Source: Diaporthe sp. PMI_573 (lineage: Eukaryota; Ascomycota; Sordariomycetes; Diaporthales; Diaporthaceae). Taken from it: 64,000 bases of DNA. The DNA lies in NCBI GenBank assembly GCA_021399435.1, contig JAJTUP010000002.1, positions 806,001 through 870,000 on the forward strand, in the 5' to 3' direction. The position numbers and the translations under genes were made by a program. The notes beneath the pieces are model-generated. The model saw only the letters and a program-made list of their open reading frames with translations, searched no databases and had not been told where the DNA came from. This document shows positions 21,420-31,142 of this stretch, piece by piece. Each line of letters begins with the position of its first letter. The stretch's first letter is position 1.

Positions 21420-22517
21420 ATGGCCCGAACTACTCGCGCAGCTGCAAGCACAACACAGAGGAGGGAGCTGCCCCGGCGCGCTGCCCGGGTGAAAACTGAG
21501 CAGTCCCAATCGCCGCAGGTCAAGACGGAGCCGGACTCACCGCCCAGAGCAACACCCAGGAAGCGAGCGGCCCCAAAAGCCGACGGCAAGAGTGAGACGC
21601 CGAAGAGGCTGAAGACAGAAGATGAGAAATCAACACCCAAGTCAGGCCCAAGCAAGAAGAGCAAGCCGTCAGACCTGCGGGACAAGAAGCTGAAAGCCTA
21701 TGCCCAGTACGCCAATAGCTCGCCATTCCCGGACTTTGCCCACCCCACGCCAGAGGAATGCAAGCTGGCCCACAGGATCCTTGCATCCCTCCACGGAGAG
21801 CGCAATAGACCAGAAAAGCTCGTGGCCCCGAGTTCTCGGGCCGGGTGCGGCGACTCGCCCTCGGTACTGGACGCCCTGGTGCGAACGATCCTGTCGCAGA
21901 ACACGTCCGACACCAACAGCACACGCGCCAAGCAGAGCATGGACAAGGCGTACGGGCGCAGCGACAAGTGGGAGGCCATCGCGGAGGGAGGTCAGGCGAA
22001 GCTGCAGGAGGCAATCAAGTGCGGCGGGCTCAGCGTCGTCAAGAGCAAGGTCATCCTCAGCATCCTCGAGCAGGTCCACGCCCGCTACGGGAAGTACTCC
22101 CTGGACCACCTGCACAAGGCATCTAGCGAGGACGCCATGACCGAGATGCTGAGCTTCAACGGCGTGGGGCCCAAGACGGCCAGCTGCGTGCTGCTGTTCT
22201 GCCTGCAGAGGGAGAGCTTCGCCGTCGACACGCACGTGCACCGCATCACGGGCCTGTTGGGTTGGAGGCCGGCCAAGGCGAGCAGGGACGAGACGTACCA
22301 GCATTTGGATGCTCGGATTCCGGATGAGGATAAGTACGGGCTGCATATTCTCATCGTATCGCATGGGAAGAAGTGTGAAGAGTGCAGGGCTGGGGGAAAG
22401 AACACGGGGAAGTGTGAGCTGAGGAAGGCTTTTCGGAAGGGGAAGCTCGCCGGTGAGGCCGGAGACATAGTGAAGGAGGAGGAGGAAGAGGAAGTGAAGA
22501 TCAAGGACGAGGAATGA
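21420..22517 (+). CDS. HhH-GPD DNA glycosylase (endonuclease III superfamily)
   Basis: Base-excision-repair glycosylase of 365 residues from the ATG at 21420 (MARTTRAAAS...); an upstream ATG at 21393 would add nine residues. Residues ~1-85 are basic and Ser/Pro/Lys-rich, like a nuclear-targeting tail. The catalytic core starts near LDALVRTILSQNTSDTNSTRA, the standard family block. The helix-hairpin-helix MLSFNGVGPKTASCVLLFC carries the nucleophilic Lys (PKTA), and FAVDTHVHRITGLLGW carries the catalytic Asp, so the protein should act as a glycosylase with AP-lyase chemistry. The C-terminal part has only C-x2-C-x9-C (CEECRAGGKNTGKC), not the four-Cys loop of classical Nth, so an intact 4Fe-4S cluster is doubtful. 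It ends in a Glu-rich tail. Damaged base preference unknown. Confidence 0.9.
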   Translation: MARTTRAAASTTQRRELPRRAARVKTEQSQSPQVKTEPDSPPRATPRKRAAPKADGKSETPKRLKTEDEKSTPKSGPSKKSKPSDLRDKKLKAYAQYANSSPFPDFAHPTPEECKLAHRILASLHGERNRPEKLVAPSSRAGCGDSPSVLDALVRTILSQNTSDTNSTRAKQSMDKAYGRSDKWEAIAEGGQAKLQEAIKCGGLSVVKSKVILSILEQVHARYGKYSLDHLHKASSEDAMTEMLSFNGVGPKTASCVLLFCLQRESFAVDTHVHRITGLLGWRPAKASRDETYQHLDARIPDEDKYGLHILIVSHGKKCEECRAGGKNTGKCELRKAFRKGKLAGEAGDIVKEEEEEEVKIKDEE

Positions 22518-22959
22518 CCAAAGTCGTGCGAGGCAAGCCGCGTGTGTCGCCAACAGACAATTAAATCCACCTGTAACATAGTGCGCAGCATTTGGGGTAC
22601 ATATCATAGCTTTAGTGAAGACGGTCCGTATTTCAAGCCTACAGTCATCGGCATTGTATGAAATCTAACGCTGGGTCTTTGAGCGTATGCTATTATGTGA
22701 GTGGTCTGCCTCCAGCTCTATAAAAGTATGTGAACGGGTTAAGAACGAAAGCACTTCGTAAACACATGAGAAATGGAATACTCAGTGATTAAGTTTACAA
22801 TAGAACGCAGTATGTTGTAGAATAGGCGCAATCTCTATAACTAGTCGACTAATTTCCAGACCAAAGTAGTAAGAGTTGTAAATCCGCCTTTAAGTTCGTC
22901 TAAAATACTGCACGATAGCTAAACACCTAATATGATGATAGGCCATAGCCAAATTTAGC
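22518..22959. other. Intergenic between convergent genes
   Basis: AT-rich 440-bp spacer with no gene seen. Confidence 0.5.
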
Positions 22960-24359
22960 TCACAGTCCCGCTTCTTCTCGCTCCTTGTCGTAGACAGCGT
23001 CAAGATCCTCCATCCATAGCCATTTGAGTCTCTCTTGGAGTCGCTCTGCGACAATCGGCACCGCCTCATCGTACGGCAAGTTGATTATATCAGGCGACTC
23101 AAACTCGTACAACTCGCCAGCCTGACGGCTCGTGGTCACCACCTTCTGGGCGCGAGGGAGTCGGATCCGCTGGTAGAGCTCCATCCACCCCTTGACCGAG
23201 CCCTTCTTCCCCCGAGACAGCCAGTCTGACAGCCCCTTGGACAGGATATACCCATCCTCGACGGCCTGCCCGGCTCCCGCGCCCTGGTGCGGCGTCGTAG
23301 CATGGCACGCGTCCCCGAGGAGCACGACCTTGCCGTCGAGGAATACCCACTGCGGCACGGGCTCGTGGTCGTTGATGCGCCACTTTGACGGGCGCTCAGG
23401 CATGAGATGTATGACCTTCTGGACCGTCTCCTCGCAGTCGCCAAAGTCCTCCTCGAGCTCGCGCCGGTCGCATGTGCTCGTCCAGCTCTCGCGAAGGTCC
23501 GGGATCTCGTCCTCGCGCTTGGAGATGAAGGCGACGATATTGAGGGAGCGCGACTGGCTGATGGGGAAGACCAGAAAGTGCTTGTGCCTGGCCATCCAGA
23601 TCACCGACCATGCCCGGCCCGGCCATGTTTCCTTCGGGAGTTTGTCTATGGGCACGACACCCCGGTATGCTATCTTGCCGCTGTACAGGGCCTTTCCTGT
23701 GATGAACTGCTTCCTGACCTCGGAGTGGATACCGTCCGAGCCGATTAGGATATCTGCCTCGGCCGTAGTGCCGTCTTTGAAGGAGATCTCCACGCCTCCC
23801 TCTCCCAGGTCCTATAGGCTTTGTTAGCAACCTCCTGCGGCTGGCCGTGGATTTTGAAGAACAAATGTCACTACACTCAAACACTTGCCTTTGTAGAAGT
23901 GAATTTCTTATTCGTGTGCAATGTCGCAACATTCCTCTCACGGATAAACCCCAGCAACACATCTAGGAACTCGCTGCGCGCCATGCTCGACGGCCGCACC
24001 ACGTCCTCGTCGGACACCGGGCTATCGATGTGGGTGATGAACTCCCCGTTGTCCCACCGGCAGAAAGTGAACCACGAGCTGCTCGTTCGGCCCTGAATCT
24101 CGTTCATGGCGGCGCCAACGCCGGCGATGTGGTGGATCAGCTTGGCCGCGTTGATGCCCAGGCCAACACCCGCCCCGATCTCCTTATACTCGCTCGCCTG
24201 CTCGTACACGTCGATGGCGATAGGCGGGAGCTGCTTGCCATCCTGAGCTGGGACCTGGCGGCAGAAGTGGTCTAGGAACAGCGCGCATGTGAGCCCGCCT
24301 ATAGCGCCGCCCACGATGGCGATGCGGAAGGGCTTGGTGTCGCCATTTGTTTCGCTCAT
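22960..24359 (-). CDS. FAD-dependent monooxygenase (salicylate hydroxylase-like)
   Basis: Flavoprotein aromatic hydroxylase of the UbiH/PHBH type, 440 residues in two exons: 24359-23889 and 23811-22960. The N-terminal FAD site is IAIVGGAIGGLTCALFL (GxGxxG). The DG motif is ADILIGSDGIHSEVR, and the GD motif GDACHATTPHQGAGAGQAVEDGYIL closes the FAD pocket; MARSEFLDVLL is also typical. The 77-nt intron has a GC donor (AAG|GCAAGT) and a TATAG acceptor; splicing in phase 0 joins ...TSTK to DLGEGGVEIS..., and reading through hits TGA at once. No signal peptide, so probably cytosolic. NAD(P)H-dependent hydroxylation of a phenolic substrate is the family expectation; the substrate itself is not determined. 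Transcribed toward the glycosylase gene. Confidence 0.92.
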
Positions 24360-25962
24360 CTTGAAAGTCTGGCGCCTCGTCTATTTTCCCCGGACACTGT
24401 TGGGAAGTATCGAGCATGATTCGCCCAGAGAGCCTACTGCGATGTGAAAAACGTCCCAAGTCTGAAGTCGATGACATCGAGGACAGAGGCATCCCGTAAG
24501 CACAACTCGAAGTGCCGCCAGCCATTGTCGGTTACCCCACCCTGAGCAACTCCTGATGCACTAAATTGTTGTACAGGGCATGTATTGGATTCCCCGGGAT
24601 GACTAGATTGTTATCTGCTGTCATTGGGTAATTACACGGCTATATATATGCGTCCCAAATCCGGGCGGCGGGAGCGAGGGGAAACAGGCTTGCTTCAATG
24701 TTCATGAGGGCGTCTCATCCCGGGAGTATAGTCATTCGACGCGTACTGAACATGGTGGCTTATGCTCTATTTTCATGTGTGCTAATTTTTACAAATTGGC
24801 AGAGTATATTTCAGTTTACGCTTTTGAGCCCCCTCGAGGGACAAATGCAGCATCGGGGACGTTATGCTACGGCGACAAATTGTGGGGATCGGATGGGGTT
24901 CCGATGAGGGGCGCCGAGCAGAGGACCGCAGTTATCTCTCTCGTATGGAACCGTCCGCGGCGCCAGATAAGCTTTTGAGGAATCACATTCTCTCCAACTC
25001 GGGCAGCGTTCGGCATTTCGTCGTTGTGGAGAAGGGGCTGCGGGGTACAGCAACGGTCCGACAAGCGCACGAGTCCCTCTGTCAATGACGAGACGGACGG
25101 ACTGATGGAGCATGCCACAGCACTGACGTATAGACGTTCAGTACCTGTGTTCTACGTACAGACTGTATCCGTTCAGCGGCAACCTTGATGGCCGGGGCTG
25201 CTGGCTGGACATCAAGGTGCTCAGTCTCATGATTACTGATATAAGAGGGTCGTCCTTGGACTCAACACTATAAAATGCATGCACGCCCGTTGACCTCTGT
25301 TGCCTTCAGTCTGACAGTCAATGACCGAGCCATAATATCGAGCGTCTTTCCCACAAAGCCAATGGACAGCTTTATTGACTGATAAAGCCTGATGGCTCCG
25401 GTCACACTGATGGCGGGCGAGTGACCTGGGCGTTTGTTTTCCCCCACCTCCACCCGAGCCCACCGTTACCGGCGAGCGTACCGCATACCGTACTCTCCGT
25501 ACCGGACTAACCAGATCATCAATGCCAATCCATGGCGACGCAAGCTGGCAGCGCGGCACCGCTGCACCGCTGATGATGCCCACTTGCCAAGGGGCTCCCC
25601 TTCGGCATTCGGGAAGCTGTGTCGCTGGGTCTGCTCGCCAACACTGACAAGCTCCCTGCCCCGGGCGAAAGTCAAGGCGTTGGGGACGTTTGAGGATGAC
25701 ACAATCCCGAATCGTTATTCGCCAGTCCGCGAAGCGAGGCCCTGCGGTGCGAGAGCTCATCTGAGGGGTACGTGAAGCTTCGGATCTTATTAAAAGGCCG
25801 TCATGCCCAGCCTGAGAGAGGAGACGTGAGAGGGGATAACTGTCATCGTCACGCTTTACAATTCCCTCGCCTAAATTGCCATCGAAAACACATTGGTCTT
25901 GAGAGAAGAAGAAAATATTGGAAGATTCAACTTGGACACCAGCAGTATCTCAAACCCCCAAA
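24360..25962. other. Intergenic, divergent promoters
   Basis: About 1.6 kb between the monooxygenase (-) and the GFA protein (+). TATATATA at about 24643-24650 lies about 290 bp from the monooxygenase start. No credible coding frame is seen. Confidence 0.45.
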
Positions 25963-26529
25963 ATGGCACCATCTCTCCACCCCTCCATCGACAACGGCCT
26001 CACAAAGGGTGACGCGAACTTCTCAGGCGGCAAGCTCAAGTGCCACTGCTCAAGCAGCCCGGTCGAGGTGACCCTCGGCAGCCAGGTGGCGCACAACCAC
26101 GCCTGCGGGTGCTCCAAGTGCTGGAAGCCCAAGGGTGCGCTGTTCAGCGTCGTGGCCGTGGTGCCACGCGACAAGCTGAGCGTCACGGCCAACGGCGACA
26201 AGCTCAAGGTCATCGACTCCGAGGCGGTCATCCAGCGCAACGCCTGCCGCGACTGCGGCGTGCACCTGTTCGGCCGCATCGAGAAGGACCACCCCTTCAA
26301 GGGCCTCGACTTCGTCCACGTCGAGCTGTCCCAGGACAAGGGCTGGCAGGAGCCCCAGTTCGCCGCCTTTGTCAGCTCCATCATCGAGCAGGGTTTCGAC
26401 CCCAACAAGATGGACGACGTCCGCGCCACGTTCGCTGCCAAGGGCCTGCAGACCTACGATGCCCTCTCACCACCGCTCATGGATGCCATCGCCACGTGGA
26501 CGGCACAGAAGGCTGGCAAGCTGTCCTAA
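25963..26529 (+). CDS. GFA-family protein (glutathione-dependent formaldehyde-activating enzyme-like)
   Basis: Single-exon protein of 188 residues, the usual length for fungal GFA proteins. Zinc-binding cysteines sit in three groups: K-C27-H-C29, H-A-C48-G-C50-S-K-C53 and N-A-C95-R-D-C98. [22 protein letters not shown] and [29 protein letters not shown] are family blocks. The annotated activity is condensation of formaldehyde with glutathione to S-hydroxymethylglutathione, feeding formaldehyde detoxification; for many family members this is inferred, not shown. Codon use is strongly C/G-biased at third positions, unlike some neighbours, suggesting high expression. The ATG follows an A-rich leader (CCAAAATGGC), a good fungal start context. 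Confidence 0.92.
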   Translation: MAPSLHPSIDNGLTKGDANFSGGKLKCHCSSSPVEVTLGSQVAHNHACGCSKCWKPKGALFSVVAVVPRDKLSVTANGDKLKVIDSEAVIQRNACRDCGVHLFGRIEKDHPFKGLDFVHVELSQDKGWQEPQFAAFVSSIIEQGFDPNKMDDVRATFAAKGLQTYDALSPPLMDAIATWTAQKAGKLS

Positions 26530-26761
26530 AGAATGCTGGTAGGAGGAGGCGGCACGGACCTGTCCGGGAATGAGAGTATGTGTGTGATGGGAAAAATAAA
26601 AAGTGTAATATGGTTTCCATGGTGTGAATAATGCATCGGAACATTGCTTGAACATTCATTCCCTAACCTTACGTGCCATTTGTTGGCGACCCTAAAACTT
26701 CGGAAGTGACTGGTGTGAACCGCAACAGTCTATAATCGCCATTTACCACCAATGTCGCCGA

Positions 26762-27490
26762 TCATTCCTTTGACATTAACATCATGAAGAAGTCCGTGTC
26801 TGCCTTGGCCGCCTGCGCCTCTTCCCGTCTTCTTAGGTCCGCCTCGCGCTCCCTCGTTTCCTGACTCTGCCTACGTGTCTCGGTCTCGTCGAACACAAAA
26901 GTCTGCGTGTCCGCCGTTGTCGGTGGCGGGTCATGGCCCTCCAAAAGAGCAGTGAAAAACTCTATGTCCTCCTTGACAATCATCTTGGTCATCCTGTGAC
27001 TTTGTGGTTGGCCGTGGTGGGTCCCGGTTTGCTGCTCTGTTTCCGGCTCCAGTTGGGCTACTCCGATGGAGGTTGCATGATATTTAGACGTGGATTTCTC
27101 TGACAGTTCGTTTGATTGAACTGCCGGGGAGCCAGTAAGAACGTCGCCGTTGCCAGAGTCCAGGCGGTACTCAGAAACCGCGACTCCGATCTTTTCGTCA
27201 ATCCCATGAGACTTCTCGTAGCTCCCGATCCAACCAGTGGAATGGTCGTTGCCAATGCGGATGAATTGATCGATATTGGTTCGATGTTTCTCATTCCTTC
27301 GTTTGTATGAGTCTAGGGCATCCTCCGTTTGGCGTGACCACGACCTCGCATCTGATGATGCCTCGTAAACAGGTGGAGGCCTCGCCAGGAATGAGACGCT
27401 TCCAGACTGCGTATTCACGTATGTTCGTGGTGTGCGGTCGACCACCGAAGCTCTTTCAGGTACCTGATATAGTTGTGGCGGCTTAGCCAT
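26762..27490 (-). CDS. Hypothetical protein with charged C-terminal helix
   Basis: Open frame of 242 residues that I do not recognise. The N-terminal half is polar and probably disordered. The C-terminal third (IEFFTALLEGHDPPPTTADTQTFVFDETETRRQSQETREREADLRRREEAQAAKADTDFFMMLM, about 175-240) contains a strongly charged helix likely to form a coiled coil, flanked by two similar hydrophobic clusters (EFFTALL and DFFMMLM). No signal peptide or membrane helix. The gene is tail-to-tail with the GFA gene, about 230 bp away. The acidic/basic patterning and steady composition suggest a real protein, possibly a regulatory or scaffold protein, but function cannot be assigned. Confidence 0.55.
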   Translation of the reverse strand: MAKPPQLYQVPERASVVDRTPRTYVNTQSGSVSFLARPPPVYEASSDARSWSRQTEDALDSYKRRNEKHRTNIDQFIRIGNDHSTGWIGSYEKSHGIDEKIGVAVSEYRLDSGNGDVLTGSPAVQSNELSEKSTSKYHATSIGVAQLEPETEQQTGTHHGQPQSHRMTKMIVKEDIEFFTALLEGHDPPPTTADTQTFVFDETETRRQSQETREREADLRRREEAQAAKADTDFFMMLMSKE

Positions 27491-28858
27491 TGCCTCGAAG
27501 CGGACTGGTCCTACATTGTTGAGGTCAACATCTGAATGAAACTCAAGTCTCGACGTATATCGCTGCTAGATCTGCCTTGACTTGCTCCATGACCTGAGAA
27601 ATACGAGCCGTCTCTTGACGCTTTGACATAAATGGCTTTGCCGGATTTGGTTCATCTTACCTTCCATTCTCCGAGTGAATGAGTAGTATTTGCTGTGGGC
27701 CTGGGTGGAAAGGCAACTCCCGGATCACCGGTCACGACTGTTGGCGATTCAGAGAGTAAGTTGATAAACAATTTTTGACAATTACAGATTTACAAAAAGA
27801 GCCACTGGAGAAGTTGTCCAGATCTAATCCTGAAGGTTCCAGATTGACCTCTGAAGTTGCTAAAAAGTTAATGTGGAAGCGAAGGGAAAACGCTACCTGA
27901 AACTCGGGGAGAGGGACATCGCCGTGTTATGTCTCTCATCGTCCTATCTATTTTTTATTATGATACTCCGCCGACAGAGGACCGTTTTCACATGGAATCA
28001 GGGATTTTTGCGTCATGCCATCTCAATTTGGAACCGCGTTGGCGGCACCTGGGCTCAAACAGATTTTGAAGCAGCGTTGACCTCAGCGTTTCAAGTAACC
28101 CGGTGGAATCCACCCACGCCAGACACGGCATCCCCTGCAACTTAATTTAAGGCGTGCTATCAAACGGGGAGTCCCCCAGGGGCTAGCCCTTCTATGATTT
28201 TAGTTGAGAGTTTAAAATGTGATACTTTGTTCAGCACCAAGTGTGATGATGGCAGTCTTTCACTTAACTTGCCACATTGTCTTCCAGCTCAATTGCCCAC
28301 AACCATTGAGGAGAATCTCGCGGATATCAGCTAGTCTCAGATGAGGTCGAGATTCGAACCGTGAGATGAATCGCTTGGAAAGAAGATGTGCCGACAAAAT
28401 AGATTAGGCGACGAATAGTTATCATGAGTTGGCGAAGGTGAGTTATTAATCCATTGGCGAACAATCGATTCGCACAACGCCCTTCAAGACACGGGGCCAA
28501 GAATGAATAATTTAGGAGCTGACATGGGCTCGATAGCATCCGTGATAGATGTTGTGTTGTGTGGGGAGATCATATCAGGAAACGGGCGCACGCATCGAAA
28601 GGATCCCGACGTACCTGAATACCTACTTGCACATACAACCATTTGCAATTTGGGTGGAAGGCCGTCACGCATTTGAATCACAGCTCGTCTCCAAATCTTC
28701 ACAGCAGCATGTTGAGGCCTGGTCCAAAATGGCTTATTGGGTATATGAGGCTGACAAGGCTACAGATCTAACTACTAGTAGACTCCGCAAGCAAGGTGAA
28801 GCCATATGAGCCCTTTCCAGTCATGAACCTCAAAACCAAAATTTTCGAGTCTTGAATC
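27491..28858. other. Intergenic, no gene recognised
   Basis: About 1.4 kb. Frames of 86-90 codons at 27873-28145 and 28549-28809 (+) lack motifs and convincing starts. A B-box-like GGTTCGAATC on the minus strand near 28350-28359 has no matching tRNA fold. Confidence 0.4.
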
Positions 28859-30286
28859 TCAGACAGACTGCCACTGAAACGTGACCGAGTACGTCTTCGA
28901 GGCGACATAAACGCTGGCCTGCGTAGAGCCCGAGGGGACCGCGCTGGCGTAGAACTCTGTCTGCCCGTTGTACGCCAGCAAACCGCCAGCCACGGAGAAG
29001 GTGCTCAACGTGACGCCGCTCCCGCAGCTGATGACCCCGCTGACGACTCCGCAGTTGCCCTTGGAGGAGGTCATCGTGAAGCCGTTGCCTGGGCGTGATT
29101 TGTCAGTATTCTGCTCAAATGGTTCATACAGTATCGATAACACGGCTGGCTTACTGGTCGTAGTAGTCTTGTATGTGGCACAAGTCCCGCCGACATACCA
29201 GGTCCCTGCGCTGATCAGGCACCCATCGGCCTGCCCATTATACTGGGCATTCCAGTACCCGGACCCCGACACGGAAGTTCCGGTGGCAGTTGCAGCAGTG
29301 GAGGTGCTCGTGGCCGTCGCAGTGCTGGTCTTGGTCGAGGAAGTGGCCGCGGCGCCGGACTTGATCGGGTACTTGACGCCGGTGCTGGGGCAGTTTGAGG
29401 ACTGGCCGTTGATGGCGGTTGGGACGAAGGCGCCGTCGGCCAGGGCCCCGTTGGTGACAAAGCCGTAGTAGATCTGGTAGAGGGTGCTTCCGCTGCAGAG
29501 GATCACGGGGTCTTGTCCGAAGGACGCGGAGATGGCCTTTGTGATCTGGCTGGAAGTGTAGGTTGCAGTGTTCGATGGCACGATGCCGGCTTTCGAAAGG
29601 ACCTGAGAGTCAATGTCAGCATGATGGATTTGGGAGGAGAGAGAGCCTTGTTTGACGCGGCAGATTGCATTCATTACGCACAGTATAAGTGTCCAATGAC
29701 TTGAAAAGGTTGACGACCACCTGGAAGAAGGCAACGGCTTCCTCTCCGGTCTGGTAATCCGAGTAGCAGCTCGGCTCAATGGTGGAGATACAAGTGCCGT
29801 GCTTGGACCACTCGTGCTCCCAAAATTCCTCGGGGCTCTCAGAATCACTGAGCCAGTAGGTGTTCATGAACTGGAGGAGTGAGTCACTGCCATACGTCTT
29901 GATGAGCGCCGTCAGGTTTGTATACGCTCGGCTGGAATCACAGCTCGAGTCATAGGTGCCATCGCAGTTGTCTGGCCACAGCCCGTGAATGGTCCATGAG
30001 TTGGACGGTCCAGTGACTACAGCCCCGCCTCAGTCAGCAATGCGAGTAGAAGTCGTTTGGTTATGAAGCAGCACTCACCTGGATTGGTGTCCCAGAACTG
30101 GGTCTGCAGGAATTGACCGCCTGGCCTGTTCACGCAGCACGTCGACGCCGAGGCAGCTCCCGACGAGCAGCTCTCAACCGATCCTGAGCATGTTGCCCTC
30201 GTGTTGAAGATGGAGGCTCCAGTATCGGCACTGACGAGAGACAAGGAAACAAGAGACGCCAAGACAGTGAGGGCAAAGACGGCCAT
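28859..30286 (-). CDS. Secreted RNase T2 with C-terminal extension
   Basis: Acid ribonuclease of the T2 family, secreted or vacuolar, cleaving single-stranded RNA. Four exons: 30286-30079, 30016-29682, 29602-29155, 29088-28859; 406 residues. Signal peptide MAVFALTVLASLVSLSLVSA. Catalytic blocks: CAS I SWTIHGLWPDNC (His80) and CAS II FWEHEWSKHGTC (His137, Glu138, Lys141, His142), with several Cys pairs. A Thr/Ser/Ala-rich linker (about 265-290) leads to a C-terminal domain of about 110 residues with GYWNAQYNGQADGCLISAGTWYVGGTCATY and SSKGNCGVVSGVISCGSG, as in other long fungal T2 enzymes (the Rny1 group). All introns are GT-AG, and the third splits a Ser codon to restore TTTSNGFT. The next gene, on the same strand, is the secreted glutaminase. 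Confidence 0.93.
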
Positions 30287-31142
30287 TTTCGTCTGCTGTA
30301 GTCAAAAACCACTACAGTCTGTTTCGACGACGTGATGGTGTGGGTTAGGAACCGGGTCGGGTGTGAGAGCGACGGGCGAGAGACAGGGTGGACAAGGCCT
30401 CTTCAAGCTATCTGAGATAGAGGGTATTCACTTGTACTTATCCAGAAGGAGCAAACCCGTCCACACCTGTCGTGCAATCAAGCATTGTGGCTCGGATCTT
30501 TCCCACGATGATGACCGGGTCGATCAGCTGTGACCTTCCCCATCGGGCAGCTCACGGCCGAAGGGGGGCCCATTATTCGCTGGTGCTCTGGCGCGGGACA
30601 GCGGCACCTGGGCGAGCAGCCCACTTCCCGCTGGGGCTCATTACGGGCTGTCTTCAAATCAGGCCTCTCGCCCTGCTGTCGCACACACCCACCATGACAG
30701 ATGGACCCCTGTTAGCTGGGGCTTTCACCGTTCTAGTTGGCTCGGGGGCGGGAGTCGGTGCTATATCCTTTAGATTTCCAGGGATTTCCAGGTAGGCAGG
30801 TACAGCATGGCAGGGCCAATCAAAGAGGTTCAGTTTTCAACGTGCAACACCTGGTCCCATTCCTCCCTAATGGAGCGGGAACCAGCTCACAAAGTGAATG
30901 CATAAAATGCATGTGACATCACTCGGCCTTGGAAACACGCTCCAATGGTCTTGAAAGTGCGTTCTGAATTATTACGCGATAAATATGTCTCATATATCAC
31001 CAAAGTTCTCAGATATTAAAATCCCACGCGAACTCATACACCACGGAAAACAAAATCTAGATGATGGCTCCCACGCGAAGGGCGACATTTGGTCCTTGGT
31101 GAGCCTCCATGACTCGGCGAGTATCGGTGAGTTCTCTTCATT
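30287..31142. other. Intergenic between RNase T2 and glutaminase
   Basis: About 850 bp with the RNase T2 promoter. A frame at 30472-30795 (+) has no family signal. Confidence 0.45.

Noticed and set aside
21669..22607. 312-codon minus-strand frame opposite the DNA glycosylase
   Set aside because: Antisense shadow of a GC-rich real gene, with no family pattern.
28340..28420. B-box-like GGTTCGAATC on the minus strand
   Set aside because: The flanking bases do not form a T stem and no A box or acceptor pairing was found.
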